Positions 23,488-33,570 of a stretch of 44,273 nucleotides of DNA are shown here, in pieces. Each line of letters opens with the position of its first letter. Within the stretch, counting starts at the first letter, position 1. The notes beneath the pieces were generated by a model. It made no database searches. It was not told the origin of the DNA and saw only the letters and a list, made by a program, of their open reading frames with translations. The DNA is from Acidimicrobiaceae bacterium (GTDB lineage: Bacteria; Actinomycetota; Acidimicrobiia; Acidimicrobiales; RAAP-2), in NCBI GenBank assembly GCA_027306605.1, contig DAHUZK010000067.1, positions 1 through 44,273 of the forward strand. The letters run 5' to 3'. The position numbers and the translations under genes were made by a program.

Positions 23488-24441
23488 ATGCACGATGCGG
23501 TGGCATGCGGGTCGGCAGACGCGATGCTCGTGTGCGGGGGACTGCGCAAGCGCTTCGGCGAGCGCCTGGCCGTGGACGGGGTGTCCTTCTCCATCGGTGT
23601 CGGTGAGTGCTACGGCCTGTTGGGACCGAACGGTGCCGGCAAGACGACCACGATCTCCATGTTGTGCGGGCTGACCGAGCGCGACGAGGGCGAGGTCAGC
23701 ATCGACGGGCATACCGGCGGCAGCCTCGAGGCGAAGACCGCCGTCGGCTACGTTCCCCAGGATCTCGCCCTGTACCCGGACCTCTCGGCCACCGAGAACC
23801 TCACCTTCTTCGGCCGGCTCTACGGACTCTCGGGCAGGGAGCTCGAGGACCGCATCCACGAGACGCTCGAACTGGTCGGGTTGGCCGACCGGGGGAAGGA
23901 CCGTATCGCCACCTATTCGGGCGGCATGAAGCGGCGGGCCAACATGGCGGCCGGCCTGTTGCACCGGCCCAAGCTGCTGGTGCTGGACGAGCCGACGGTC
24001 GGCGTCGACCCGCAGAGCCGCAATGCGATCCTCGAGACCGTCGGCAATCTCGGCATCGCAGTCCTCTACACCACGCACTACATGGAGGAGGCTTCGAAGC
24101 TGTGCGACCGCATCGGCATCATCGACGACGGGAAACTCATCGCTGAGGGGACGGCCCCGTCTTTGATCGCCGAGCACGGCGGCCTGGACAAGGTGCAGCT
24201 GTCCTGCGCGGTCTCCGACCTCGACGCGCTCACGACTTCGTGCCGCGCCCTCGAGGGCATTCACGACGTGCGCGAGGTCGACGGCAGCCTCGAGCTCACG
24301 ACCGACCACGGACCGGCGCTGCTGCCGGCGGTCGTGGCCATCGCGGCGAGGCGGGGCATCGAGCTCACCGGTGTCGAGGTCCGGTCCCCGAACCTCGAGG
24401 ACGTGTTCTTGAGCCTGACGGGGAAAGAGCTGCGCGACTGA
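23488..24441 (+). CDS. ABC transporter ATP-binding protein (DrrA/CcmA-like)
   Basis: A 317-residue ATPase. Walker A is GPNGAGKTT (about residues 47-55), the Q-loop is [19 protein letters not shown], the signature [12 protein letters not shown], Walker [13 protein letters not shown] and the switch His in [10 protein letters not shown]. The C-terminal domain (residues about 235-317, [14 protein letters not shown]) is the DrrA-type extension of drug/lipid exporters. ATG 23488 is used; a second ATG at 23524 would also preserve all motifs. A membrane partner (ABC2-type permease) normally lies next to it, but the following genes are convergent and no permease is in the window. Confidence 0.92.
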   Translation: MHDAVACGSADAMLVCGGLRKRFGERLAVDGVSFSIGVGECYGLLGPNGAGKTTTISMLCGLTERDEGEVSIDGHTGGSLEAKTAVGYVPQDLALYPDLSATENLTFFGRLYGLSGRELEDRIHETLELVGLADRGKDRIATYSGGMKRRANMAAGLLHRPKLLVLDEPTVGVDPQSRNAILETVGNLGIAVLYTTHYMEEASKLCDRIGIIDDGKLIAEGTAPSLIAEHGGLDKVQLSCAVSDLDALTTSCRALEGIHDVREVDGSLELTTDHGPALLPAVVAIAARRGIELTGVEVRSPNLEDVFLSLTGKELRD

Positions 24442-24467
24442 CCCGGACCGAACAGACGGCTCGGGTC
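24440..24467. terminator. Bidirectional terminator between convergent genes
   Basis: GACCCG (24440-24445) pairs with CGGGTC (24462-24467), and CCG (24448-24450) with CGG (24457-24459) across a 6-base loop, with a symmetric 2-base internal bulge. It overlaps the stop codons of the ABC ATPase and of the phosphoribosyltransferase-hydrolase gene. Confidence 0.6.
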
Positions 24468-25815
24468 AGCGGGATCTCTCGGCCTGGGTCAGGAGTGCGA
24501 AGTGGGACAGGAACCAGTCCCGTGCGGCCTCGGCGGCGATCTGCAACGTGCCCGGCTCCTCGAACAGGTGCGTGGCACCGGGCACCACGACGACGTCGTT
24601 CGGACAGCGCATGCGGGCTGCAGCGCCTCGGTTGAGGTCGAGCACGACGTCGTCCCTGCCACCGACGATCAGCAGCGTGGGCGCCTCGACGGAGGGCAGG
24701 CGGGGCCAGGCCAGATCGGGGCGGCCGCCACGGGACACGACGGCTGCCACGCCGGAACCGGGCTCGGCTGCCGCCCAGAGGGCCGCGCCCGCACCGGTGC
24801 TGGCGCCGAAGTATCCGACGGGGAGGCCGGCGAGCTCCGGCTGTTCGCGCGTCCAGCGGCTGACGTCGACGAGACGCCGCGCCAGGAGCTCGATGTCGAA
24901 GACGTTGCTGCGGTCGAGCTCCTCGTCCGTGCTGAGAAGGTCGAAGAGCAGGGTGGCCAGGTGGGCATCTTGCAGGACCCCGGCGACATGACGGTTGCGC
25001 GGGCTGTGGCGGCTCGATCCGCTGCCATGGGCGAAGACGACCACGCCCAGGGGAACCTCGGGCACCGTGAGGTGACCGCCCAGCGACACGCCGCCCGCCT
25101 GGACCGTCACCTCCTCGTCGCGCAGCGGCGGATCGTCGGCTTCGCTGCCCGCGTGCACCTGCCGTCCGCGCTCTCGGCGCTGCTCCTCGGCGGCGCGGTC
25201 CAGGCAGCGGACAACCTCGTCGTCGGAAACCTGGGTGAAATCCGCGTAGAACTGACCGATGGCGAAGAAGGGGTCGGGGGTGTCGACGCAGACGAACTCG
25301 TCGGCATCCGGCCCGATACGCGCTTCCCAGCCCGTCGGCGCGACCGGGACGGCCAGCACGACTCTGGCCGCGCCCTGTGCCCGCGCCACCTGGCAGGCCG
25401 CACGAGCCGTCGAGCCGGTCGCGATCCCGTCGTCGACCACCACGGCGATGCACCCCTCGAGCGCGACGCGAGATCGATCGCCGCGGTAGCGCGAAGCCCG
25501 GCGTTCGAGCTCGGCGCGTTCCCGTGCTTCGACGGCGGCAACCTCGCGAGAGGAGACGACCGCCATACGGACGACCTCGTCGTTGACGATCCGCACGCCG
25601 TCCTCACCGATGGCGCCCATGCCGAGCTCCGGCTGGAACGGGACGCCCAGCTTGCGGACCACGATGACGTCGAGCGGCGCGTCGAGTGCACGTGCGACCT
25701 CTGCTGCGACCGGAACGCCGCCGCGTGGCAGGCCCACGACGACGAGCGACTGGCCTCGAAGGTGTTCGAGGCGCGACGCAAGCTGTCGTCCCGCCTCGGC
25801 GCGGTCAACGAACAC
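24466..25815 (-). CDS. Phosphoribosyltransferase - dienelactone-hydrolase-like fusion (Rv0571c-like)
   Basis: A 449-residue two-domain protein. Residues about 1-215 are a type I phosphoribosyltransferase with the PRPP loop VVVDDGIATGSTARAA (about 126-140) and the LPRGGVPVA motif at 29. Residues about 230-449 are an alpha/beta hydrolase with oxyanion FAHGSGSSRHSPRN, nucleophile Ser339 in GASTG, Asp388/389 in GGRDDV and His416 in ATHLFEE. This is the architecture of Mycobacterium tuberculosis Rv0571c, a DosR-regulon member. The GTG 25815 start has AAAGGGGG upstream. A DosR-like box lies 55 bp further upstream. It is divergent from a PRPP-synthetase-like gene, so one may supply or consume PRPP. 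Confidence 0.9.
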   Translation of the reverse strand: MFVDRAEAGRQLASRLEHLRGQSLVVVGLPRGGVPVAAEVARALDAPLDVIVVRKLGVPFQPELGMGAIGEDGVRIVNDEVVRMAVVSSREVAAVEARERAELERRASRYRGDRSRVALEGCIAVVVDDGIATGSTARAACQVARAQGAARVVLAVPVAPTGWEARIGPDADEFVCVDTPDPFFAIGQFYADFTQVSDDEVVRCLDRAAEEQRRERGRQVHAGSEADDPPLRDEEVTVQAGGVSLGGHLTVPEVPLGVVVFAHGSGSSRHSPRNRHVAGVLQDAHLATLLFDLLSTDEELDRSNVFDIELLARRLVDVSRWTREQPELAGLPVGYFGASTGAGAALWAAAEPGSGVAAVVSRGGRPDLAWPRLPSVEAPTLLIVGGRDDVVLDLNRGAAARMRCPNDVVVVPGATHLFEEPGTLQIAAEAARDWFLSHFALLTQAERSR

Positions 25816-25869
25816 GATGGCGACCCCCTTTCTCGGGTCCAGCTTCCCCCCACGGCGGAGTACTCGACA

Positions 25870-25886
25870 GGGTCGATGGTCCCGAA
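25870..25886 (-). promoter_or_regulatory. DosR-like box upstream of the phosphoribosyltransferase-hydrolase gene
   Basis: On the minus strand TTCGGGACCATCGACCC reads the left half of the mycobacterial DosR consensus (TTSGGGAC) exactly; the right half GACCC differs from GTCCC at one base. It lies 55 bp upstream of the GTG start. Confidence 0.5.
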
Positions 25887-25975
25887 CTTGCGCTGTGGAC
25901 GCCCGGTGCAGAACTCCGGGGCGAGAGGTCGTGCCGCCGCCGAGACAGATCCCGCCGGCGCCGTGGCCCGAGGCC

Positions 25976-25990
25976 GTAGCCTGGAGCTAC
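25976..25990. repeat. Short inverted repeat near the divergent promoter
   Basis: GTAGC and GCTAC flank a 5-base spacer, about 30 bp upstream of the leader ORF of the PRPP-synthetase-like gene. Might be a regulator site; the arms are short. Confidence 0.25.
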
Positions 25991-26020
25991 CCGAGACGTG
26001 CTCGGAGAGGGGAGCGCACC

Positions 26021-26056
26021 ATGACCTTCCCCATGTCGCTGTGGAAAACGCCGTGA
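26021..26056 (+). CDS. 11-codon leader ORF in front of the PRPP-synthetase-like gene
   Basis: ATG 26021 begins MTFPMSLWKTP and stops at TGA 26054-26056, which overlaps the GTG (26053) of the next gene. It has the best ribosome binding site in the area (GGAGAGGGGAG). It would couple translation of the downstream gene to its own. Confidence 0.5.
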   Translation: MTFPMSLWKTP

Positions 26057-26985
26057 GCGCGCGCGTGGTGGCGGGGACGGCCAACGCGGCGCTCGCTGCT
26101 GCCATCGCGACCGAGCTCGGCGGTGAGCCCGCTCCTTGCGAGGTCGAACGCTTCCCCGACGGCGAGATCCGACCGAGCGTCACCGATGTCCGTGGCGAGG
26201 ACGTCTATGTGGTCCAGGCCACGGGGCCACCGGTCAACGACAACCTGGTCGAGCTCCTGCTGCTGCTCGACGCCTGCCGGCGTGCCGGTGCAGGCAGGTT
26301 GACCGCGGTGGTGCCCTACTTCGGGTACGCCCGCCAGGATCGCCGGGGAAGGGCTGGGCACGGCGTGGGAGCTCGCGTCGCCGCCGACGCACTCGTCGCT
26401 GCCGGCGCTCACCGCCTGGTCGTGGTCGATCCGCACACGCCGGCTCTCGAGGCGGCTTCCTCCATCCCGGCCGAGATGCTCACCGCAGTGCCGGTCCTGG
26501 CCGGCACCATGCGGACGGCGGTTCGCGACGGCGCCGTCCTGGTCGCCCCCGACCTCGGCGCCGTGAAGCTGGCGGAGCGGTACGCCTCGGTCCTCGGGTG
26601 CCCCGTCGTCGTCGTACGCAAGACCCGGGTCAGCGGACGGACCGTCCGGGCCCACGAGCTGGTCGGCGACGTCGGCGGTCGCCCGGCGGTGATCGTCGAC
26701 GACATGATCAGCACGGGAGCGACCCTGGAGGCGGCAGCCGAGATCCTCGGCGCGCACGGGGCCCTGCCCGACCTCGTCGTGGCGGCGACCCACGGTCCCT
26801 TGGTGAGGGGGGCCGCCGAGCGGGTGGCGGCCGCCGGCGTGCGCCGGACCTTCGTCACCGACACCACGACGCCCGGTCACGGGGTGGACGGACTCCAGGT
26901 CTGTTCGGTGGCCCTCCTGCTGGCCGATGCGATCCGCCGCCTGCACGAGAACACACCCCTCGACGACCTCCTGCTCCACGGCTGA
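26053..26985 (+). CDS. Ribose-phosphate pyrophosphokinase-like protein
   Basis: A 310-residue PRPP-synthetase relative (ATP + ribose 5-phosphate to PRPP + AMP). It has VERFPDGEIRPSV (about 35), VPYFGYARQDRRGRAG (ATP loop, about 97), VVVDPHTP in place of the canonical MDLHA motif, the catalytic flexible-loop region VRKTRVSGRTV with its Lys, and the ribose-phosphate loop VIVDDMISTGATLEAA (about 216). Compared with housekeeping Prs it is divergent in the DLHAxQIQGFF region, where it reads PALEAASSIPAEM. So it may be a specialised paralogue. GTG 26053 overlaps the stop of an 11-codon leader ORF; an in-frame GTG at 26041 is an alternative. Confidence 0.82.
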   Translation: MSARVVAGTANAALAAAIATELGGEPAPCEVERFPDGEIRPSVTDVRGEDVYVVQATGPPVNDNLVELLLLLDACRRAGAGRLTAVVPYFGYARQDRRGRAGHGVGARVAADALVAAGAHRLVVVDPHTPALEAASSIPAEMLTAVPVLAGTMRTAVRDGAVLVAPDLGAVKLAERYASVLGCPVVVVRKTRVSGRTVRAHELVGDVGGRPAVIVDDMISTGATLEAAAEILGAHGALPDLVVAATHGPLVRGAAERVAAAGVRRTFVTDTTTPGHGVDGLQVCSVALLLADAIRRLHENTPLDDLLLHG

Positions 26986-27063
26986 GCCGGGCGGCTCCAC
27001 CCCCGGACCCGCTGGCTCGCTCTTCGTCGCCCCCAACCGGGTCGTGACCGAAGACCCTGGCTG

Positions 27064-28050
27064 GTGACACCGTGCCCGTGCACGATCACGGGCGTGGTGG
27101 ATGGCGTGTGCCGTCGTGTGGAGCTGCCGGGGCATCGCCGGCTGACCGTGCGGTTCATGCGGCCCTCCGACGCGCCGGGCATGGTCGCCCTCTTCGCCGG
27201 CCTCGGTGACGAGGACGTCTACACCCGCTTCTTCTCCCATCACCCGCCCCCCGAGCACTTCGTCGAGCAGATGGCCCGGACGCAGGAGCGGGGTGGGTTC
27301 GGCCTGGTGGCCGTGGTCGAGGTCCCCGGTGCGGAGCCCCAGCTCGTCGGCGAGGCAAGCTGCGAGCCGCTGCCCGACGGCAATGGCGAACTCGGCATCA
27401 CGGTGGCCCGGCGCGCCCGTGGATGGCTGGGGCCGTTCCTCCTCGATGCCTTGGTCGAAGAGGCGGCGGCGCGGGGTGTTCCCGGGATCGAGGCCGATGT
27501 CCTGGTGACGAACCGCCGCATGCTCTCGCTCCTGCGGCATCGTGGCCTCGCCGTGCTCGGCCACTCGGGTGCGCCCGGCATCGTCCGAGTGGTCATCGGC
27601 ACCAGCGGGCGGGTGCCCCGGTGGCCGGGCCCTCACGACCGCCCGCGACTGCTGGTGGAGATCCCGGGCGGGCGCTGGCACGCGCACGAGGAGGCGACGG
27701 CCGCCGGCTTCCAGGTGCTGGCGTGTCCTGGCCCTTTGGGCCGCTGGTCCGGCTGCCCGGCGCTGCACGGAGAACCGTGCCCGCTGGTCACAGGGGCCGA
27801 TGTCGTCGTCGACGCCCTGCCCGACGATCCGGAGCGCTCTCTCCGGGCGGCCCACCGCCACCTCCACCCCACGGTGCCCGTCTGCGTCCAGCTGCCCGCC
27901 GGCCGTGAGGAGGACACGCCCGAACCGCAGATCCGGGCCGGGCAGGACGACGCGGCGGTCATCGGTCTCCTCCAACGTCTCGTCACCATGCCCCCCGGCG
28001 GACCCCCGCCGGACCCGGGGAGCGCGCGGCACCGGTCCACCGGCAGGTGA
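27064..28050 (+). CDS. GNAT acetyltransferase with Cys-containing C-terminal domain
   Basis: A 328-residue protein. The GNAT domain spans residues about 25-180: RFMRPSDAPGMVALFAGLGDEDVYTRFFSH is the N-terminal part, LVGEASCEPL the central strand, and GELGITVARRARGWLGPFLLDALVEEAAARG the acetyl-CoA loop (R-x-x-x-G). DVLVTNRRMLSLLRHRGL completes it. From residue about 205 a second domain begins (PRLLVEIPGGRWHAHEEATAAG), with three cysteines in ACPGP, GCPALHGEPCPL around residues 218-237, and ADVVVDALPDDPE after them; I do not recognise it. GTG 27064 is used. A DosR-like box follows its stop and precedes the ligase gene, so it may be transcribed separately. Confidence 0.75.
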   Translation: MTPCPCTITGVVDGVCRRVELPGHRRLTVRFMRPSDAPGMVALFAGLGDEDVYTRFFSHHPPPEHFVEQMARTQERGGFGLVAVVEVPGAEPQLVGEASCEPLPDGNGELGITVARRARGWLGPFLLDALVEEAAARGVPGIEADVLVTNRRMLSLLRHRGLAVLGHSGAPGIVRVVIGTSGRVPRWPGPHDRPRLLVEIPGGRWHAHEEATAAGFQVLACPGPLGRWSGCPALHGEPCPLVTGADVVVDALPDDPERSLRAAHRHLHPTVPVCVQLPAGREEDTPEPQIRAGQDDAAVIGLLQRLVTMPPGGPPPDPGSARHRSTGR

Positions 28051-28068
28051 CCTCTGACCCGTCCAGTC

Positions 28069-28082
28069 GGGACGTTGGTCCC
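28069..28082 (+). promoter_or_regulatory. DosR-like box upstream of the AcsA-like ligase/dehydrogenase operon
   Basis: GGGACGTTGGTCCC has perfect 5-bp arms around a 4-bp centre, with a half-site GGGACC at 28084-28089. It stands 80 bp upstream of the ligase GTG. Confidence 0.6.
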
Positions 28083-28162
28083 TGGGACCGGAAAGAACTC
28101 CTGGTTAGCGTCCATGTCACGCCGGAAACGTGTCGGCCCGGGCTTGACGAAGGGAGCCGGGA

Positions 28163-29952
<1,790 letters not shown>

Positions 29953-29956
<4 letters not shown>

Positions 29957-30006
29957 GCTCTACCGGCGAAGAGCGGCGTGCCGAGGTGGGCGAGGCGCCG
30001 AGATGA
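29953..30006 (+). CDS. 17-codon bridging ORF between ligase and E1alpha
   Basis: ATG 29953 overlaps the ligase TGA, reads [17 protein letters not shown], and stops at a TGA (30004-30006) that overlaps the ATG of E1alpha. Both joins are ATGA. The dense overlap would let ribosomes step from the ligase to E1alpha. No product function is implied. Confidence 0.4.
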
Positions 30007-30977
30007 GCGACGAACACGGTCTCCATCTCCTGCGCCAGATGCTGCGCATCCGCCGCTTCGAGGAGCGCTGTGTCGAGCTCTACAGCCGCAGTGCCATCAG
30101 GGGCTTCCTCCATCTCGCCATCGGCGAGGAGGCGTGTGCGGTCGGGGTCACGGAAGCCTTGGCCCCCGACGACGCCGTCGTGGCCACGTACCGCGAGCAC
30201 GGCCACGCGCTCGCCCGTGGCATCTCCATGCGAGAGATCATGGCGGAGCTCGAAGGGAAGCTGGAAGGGTCGAGCAAGGGCCGTGGGGGCTCCATGCACA
30301 TCTTCGACGCCGTCGCTCGCTTCTACGGGGGGAACGCCATCGTCGGCGGCGGGATACCGCTGGCCGTCGGCCTGGCCCTGGCGGACCATCTGCAGGGCCG
30401 CCGGCGCATCACGGCGTGCTTCTTCGGCGACGGCGCGGTCGCCGAGGGCGAGTTCCACGAGTCGATGAACTTGGCGGCGCTCTGGCACCTCCCCGTGCTC
30501 TTCTGTTGCGAGAACAACCTCTACGCCATGGGTACCGCGCTCGAGCGCGCCCAATCCGAGACCGACCTCTCGCTCAAGGCGGCCAGCTACCGCGTCCCGT
30601 CGTGGAACGTCGACGGCATGGACGTCGTCGCCGTCGAGGAGGCAGCACGACGTGCCGGTGAGGTCGTCCGCGACGGCGGCGGTCCGCACTTCTTGGAGTT
30701 GCGCACGTACCGGTTCCGTGCTCATTCCATGTACGACCCCGACCGGTACCGGGACAAGGCCGAGATCGAGCGGTGGAAGGAGCGGGACCCGATCCCGGCC
30801 CTCACCGCCGACCTCGGCGCGGCAGGCATCCTGGCCGAAGGCGATCTCGACCGCCTGGAGAAGGAAGTCGAAGCCGAGGTCGACGACGCCGTCGCCTTCG
30901 CCGACGCCGGCACCGACGAGGACGTGTCGGACCTCGAGCGCTACGTGATGTCCGAGCCGAGACCAGGAGCGACGTGA
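30003..30977 (+). CDS. pdhA: Pyruvate/2-oxoacid dehydrogenase E1 component, alpha subunit
   Basis: A 324-residue E1alpha. [26 protein letters not shown] and [10 protein letters not shown] are the N-terminal family motifs. The thiamine-diphosphate motif runs [15 protein letters not shown] to FCCENN (about residues 147-180). [18 protein letters not shown] is the C-terminal phosphorylation-loop equivalent. It decarboxylates pyruvate, or another 2-oxoacid such as acetoin, with TPP and hands the acyl group to E2. The gene overlaps the E1beta GTG at its stop. Sequence alone does not separate pyruvate from acetoin or branched-chain specificity; the adjacent acetyl-CoA ligase favours two-carbon acyl chemistry. 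Confidence 0.9.
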   Translation: MSDEHGLHLLRQMLRIRRFEERCVELYSRSAIRGFLHLAIGEEACAVGVTEALAPDDAVVATYREHGHALARGISMREIMAELEGKLEGSSKGRGGSMHIFDAVARFYGGNAIVGGGIPLAVGLALADHLQGRRRITACFFGDGAVAEGEFHESMNLAALWHLPVLFCCENNLYAMGTALERAQSETDLSLKAASYRVPSWNVDGMDVVAVEEAARRAGEVVRDGGGPHFLELRTYRFRAHSMYDPDRYRDKAEIERWKERDPIPALTADLGAAGILAEGDLDRLEKEVEAEVDDAVAFADAGTDEDVSDLERYVMSEPRPGAT

Positions 30978-31966
30978 GCGCCGCCACGACGCCGACCACC
31001 GCGATCACCTACCGCGAGGCGATGCGCGAGGCGATCCGGGAGGCGCTCGTGCGAGACGAGCGTGTCTTCTTGATGGGCGAGGACGTCGGGCGGTACGGAG
31101 GGTGTTACGCCGTGAGCCTCGGGCTGCTCGAGGAGTTCGGCCCCGAGCGGATCCGTGACACGCCCCTCTCCGAGTCCGCCTTCGTGGGCGCAGGCATCGG
31201 AGCCGCACTGGGGGGCATGCGGCCCATCGTCGAGATCATGACGGTGAACTTCAGCATGCTCGCTCTGGACCAGATCGTGAACAATGCCGCCGCGCTCCTC
31301 TACATGTCGGGCGGACAGTTCAACGTCCCTCTGGTGATCCGTATGACCACCGGTGCCGGGCGCCAGGTTGCTGCGCAGCATTCCCACAGCCTCGAGGCCT
31401 GGTACGCGCACGTCCCCGGCCTGCGTGTCCTGTCGCCGGCCACGATCGACGACGCGCGCCGGATGCTGTGGCCGTCGGTGTGCGATCCCGACCCGGTGAT
31501 CATCTTCGAGCACGGCCAGCTCTACAACGCGCGCGGTGAGCTGACCGAGGACCCCGTGACCGACATCACCTCGGCGGCGATCCGGCGCCGAGGTGAGGAC
31601 GTGACGATCGTGGCCTTCGGGGGAACGCTTGGTCCCGCCCTGGAGGCATCCGAGCAGCTGGCGGCCCAGGGGATCGAGGCCGAGGTGATCGACCTCCGCA
31701 GCCTGCGGCCTCTCGATTCCGAGACCTTCTTGGCGTCGGTCGGACGCACCCACCGAGCAGTCGTGGTCGACGAGGGCTGGCGCACCGGCAGCGTGTCGGC
31801 CGAAGTGGCCGCCCGCATCACCGAGGAGGCCTTCTACGACCTCGACGCACCGGTGACCCGGGTCTGCAGCGCAGAGGTGCCGATGCCCTACGCCAAGCAT
31901 CTCGAGGAGGCCGCGCTGCCCCAGCCCGACAAGGTCGTCGCAGCGGTGCGACAGTTGGGAGGGTAG
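30974..31966 (+). CDS. pdhB: Pyruvate/2-oxoacid dehydrogenase E1 component, beta subunit
   Basis: A 330-residue E1beta. [29 protein letters not shown] is the N-terminal signature, [21 protein letters not shown] follows, and [24 protein letters not shown] and [25 protein letters not shown] the TPP/E1alpha contact region. The C-terminal domain has [13 protein letters not shown] and [20 protein letters not shown]. It is the companion of E1alpha. GTG 30974 overlaps E1alpha's TGA and the E2 ATG follows its TAG directly, so stoichiometric expression is expected. Confidence 0.92.
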   Translation: MSAATTPTTAITYREAMREAIREALVRDERVFLMGEDVGRYGGCYAVSLGLLEEFGPERIRDTPLSESAFVGAGIGAALGGMRPIVEIMTVNFSMLALDQIVNNAAALLYMSGGQFNVPLVIRMTTGAGRQVAAQHSHSLEAWYAHVPGLRVLSPATIDDARRMLWPSVCDPDPVIIFEHGQLYNARGELTEDPVTDITSAAIRRRGEDVTIVAFGGTLGPALEASEQLAAQGIEAEVIDLRSLRPLDSETFLASVGRTHRAVVVDEGWRTGSVSAEVAARITEEAFYDLDAPVTRVCSAEVPMPYAKHLEEAALPQPDKVVAAVRQLGG

Positions 31967-33292
31967 ATGGGGGACTTCACCATGCCCTCTCTCGGTGCCG
32001 ACATGGAAGAGGGCACCGTGAACCAATGGCTGGTCAAGCCGGGAGACGAGGTCCATCGCGGCGACATCGTGGCCGTGGTGGAGACCGAGAAGTCGACCAT
32101 CGAGATCGAGGTGTTCGAGAACGGCGTGGTCGACGAGCTCGTCGTGGAGGAAGGGGAGACCGTGCCGGTGGGCACCGTCATCGCTCGCCTCACCAGCGAG
32201 ACGACGGCCGCCACGGTGCACTCCCCTGTGCTCCGCCACTTGGCCGAACAACTCCACGTCGACCTGTCGAGCGTGACGGGCAGCGGGGTCGGTGGCACGG
32301 TGACGCGCGCCGACGTGGAGCGCGCCGGCGCGGCGCGAGTGGAAGGCGCCCCCCCGGGAACGCGCCCGGTGCCGCAACGGCGTGGCCAACGTCACCGGAA
32401 AGCCGCCGAGCGTGCGACAGGCCGGACTCGTTCGTCGCCGTACGCACGGCGCCTGGCCTCGCAACTGGGCATCGACGTCGCCGCGGTGCAAGGAAGCGGG
32501 CCCGGTGGCTCCGTGGTCGAAGCCGACGTCCGGCGTGCCGCCGCGGAGCCGGCGGGGACGGGTGGCCCGATGGCCGCCTCGGTGGAGGCCGCGGGCGAGG
32601 TGGCGGCCTCAAGCCAGGTCGGGGACAAGCAGGCGGCCATGCGGCAGGCCGTCGGCGCCCTGATGGCCCGCTCCAAGCGGGAGATCCCCCACTACTACCT
32701 GAGCACCACCATCGACGTGGCCGCCGCCGTCACCTGGCTGGAGCGGGCCAACCTGGAGCGCCCCGTGACGAGTCGACTGGTGCTTCCCGCCCTGCTCGTG
32801 AAGGCGACGGCGCGGGCCGTGGCGAAGGTTCCCGAGATGAACGGCTTCTTCGTCGACGACGAGTTCCGGCCGAGCGCCGCGGTGCACGTCGGCGTGGCGA
32901 TCTCCCTGCGGTCCGGGGGCGTGATCGCGCCGGCCATCCACGATGTCGACACCCTCGCCCTCGACGACCTCATGCGCGCCCTGCGCGACCTCGTGGTGCG
33001 GGCCAGGTCCGGTGTCCTGCGCAGTTCCGAGATGAGCGATCCCACCATCACCGTCACCAACCTCGGTGAGCTCGGTGTCGAATCCGTCTTCGGGGTCATC
33101 TACCCGCCGCAGGTCGCTCTCGTCGGCTTCGGCCAGGTCGGCGACCGGGTCGTCGCAAGGGACGGTATGGTCGGCGTTCGGCCGTGCCTGACCGCGACGC
33201 TGTCCGCCGACCACCGGGCGAGCGACGGCCACCGCGGCGGACGCTTCCTCGCAGAGATCGACCGACTTCTCCAGGAGCCAGAGACGTTATGA
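31967..33292 (+). CDS. Dihydrolipoamide acyltransferase (E2) with two peripheral-subunit-binding domains
   Basis: A 441-residue E2. The lipoyl domain (1-80) carries Lys42 in VETEKSTIEIEV. Two consecutive E1/E3-binding domains follow: residues about 86-120 (SPVLRHLAEQLHVDLSSVTG) and about 156-192 (SPYARRLASQLGIDVAAVQG), each with the GSGxGGxVxxADV ending. A Arg/Gln-rich linker lies between them. The catalytic domain ends with DHRASDG, His416 and Asp420 in the HxxxDG motif. Most E2 proteins have one such binding domain. No dihydrolipoamide dehydrogenase gene is in the window, so E3 must come from elsewhere. Stop overlaps the acyl carrier protein ATG. Confidence 0.9.
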   Translation: MGDFTMPSLGADMEEGTVNQWLVKPGDEVHRGDIVAVVETEKSTIEIEVFENGVVDELVVEEGETVPVGTVIARLTSETTAATVHSPVLRHLAEQLHVDLSSVTGSGVGGTVTRADVERAGAARVEGAPPGTRPVPQRRGQRHRKAAERATGRTRSSPYARRLASQLGIDVAAVQGSGPGGSVVEADVRRAAAEPAGTGGPMAASVEAAGEVAASSQVGDKQAAMRQAVGALMARSKREIPHYYLSTTIDVAAAVTWLERANLERPVTSRLVLPALLVKATARAVAKVPEMNGFFVDDEFRPSAAVHVGVAISLRSGGVIAPAIHDVDTLALDDLMRALRDLVVRARSGVLRSSEMSDPTITVTNLGELGVESVFGVIYPPQVALVGFGQVGDRVVARDGMVGVRPCLTATLSADHRASDGHRGGRFLAEIDRLLQEPETL

Positions 33293-33540
33293 CCGACGAC
33301 GAAGCGAGAGCGTTGATCCGTACGACCCTGCATCAGGTGGCGCCCGACGCAGACCTCGATGCCGTCGAGCCGGGCGAGACACTCCAAGAAGCGCTCGACC
33401 TCGATTCCATCGACTTCTTGAACCTCGTCACCGGCTTGTGCGAGTCGACGGGATTCGAGATACCCGAACGCGACTACCCGCAGCTCTCCACCCTGGAGGG
33501 GGCCGTCGACTACCTGACCGGTCTCGGATCGGCCGGATAG
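33289..33540 (+). CDS. Acyl carrier protein
   Basis: An 83-residue acyl carrier protein. The phosphopantetheine site is Ser40 in the DLDSIDF motif, followed by FLNLVTGLCESTGFEIPERDYPQLSTLEGAVDYL, the normal helix II-IV pattern. Its ATG overlaps the E2 stop by four bases, making it the last gene of the ligase-E1-E2 operon. No fatty-acid or polyketide synthase gene is near. It might accept an acyl group from the ligase or dehydrogenase, or serve an unlinked pathway. Confidence 0.9.
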   Translation: MTDDEARALIRTTLHQVAPDADLDAVEPGETLQEALDLDSIDFLNLVTGLCESTGFEIPERDYPQLSTLEGAVDYLTGLGSAG

Positions 33541-33548
33541 CCGGCGTG

Positions 33549-33567
33549 CCGGTGCATCGGACACCGG
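33549..33567. terminator. Bidirectional terminator-like hairpin
   Basis: CCGGTG (33549-33554) and CACCGG (33562-33567) are separated by a 7-base loop, between the convergent acyl carrier protein and DsrE-like genes. Confidence 0.5.
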
Positions 33568-33570
33568 GGC

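Noticed and set aside
24503-24521. GGGAC...GTCCC pair as another DosR-like box
   Set aside because: The arms are 8 bp apart, not 4, and the site is inside the 3' end of a coding region.
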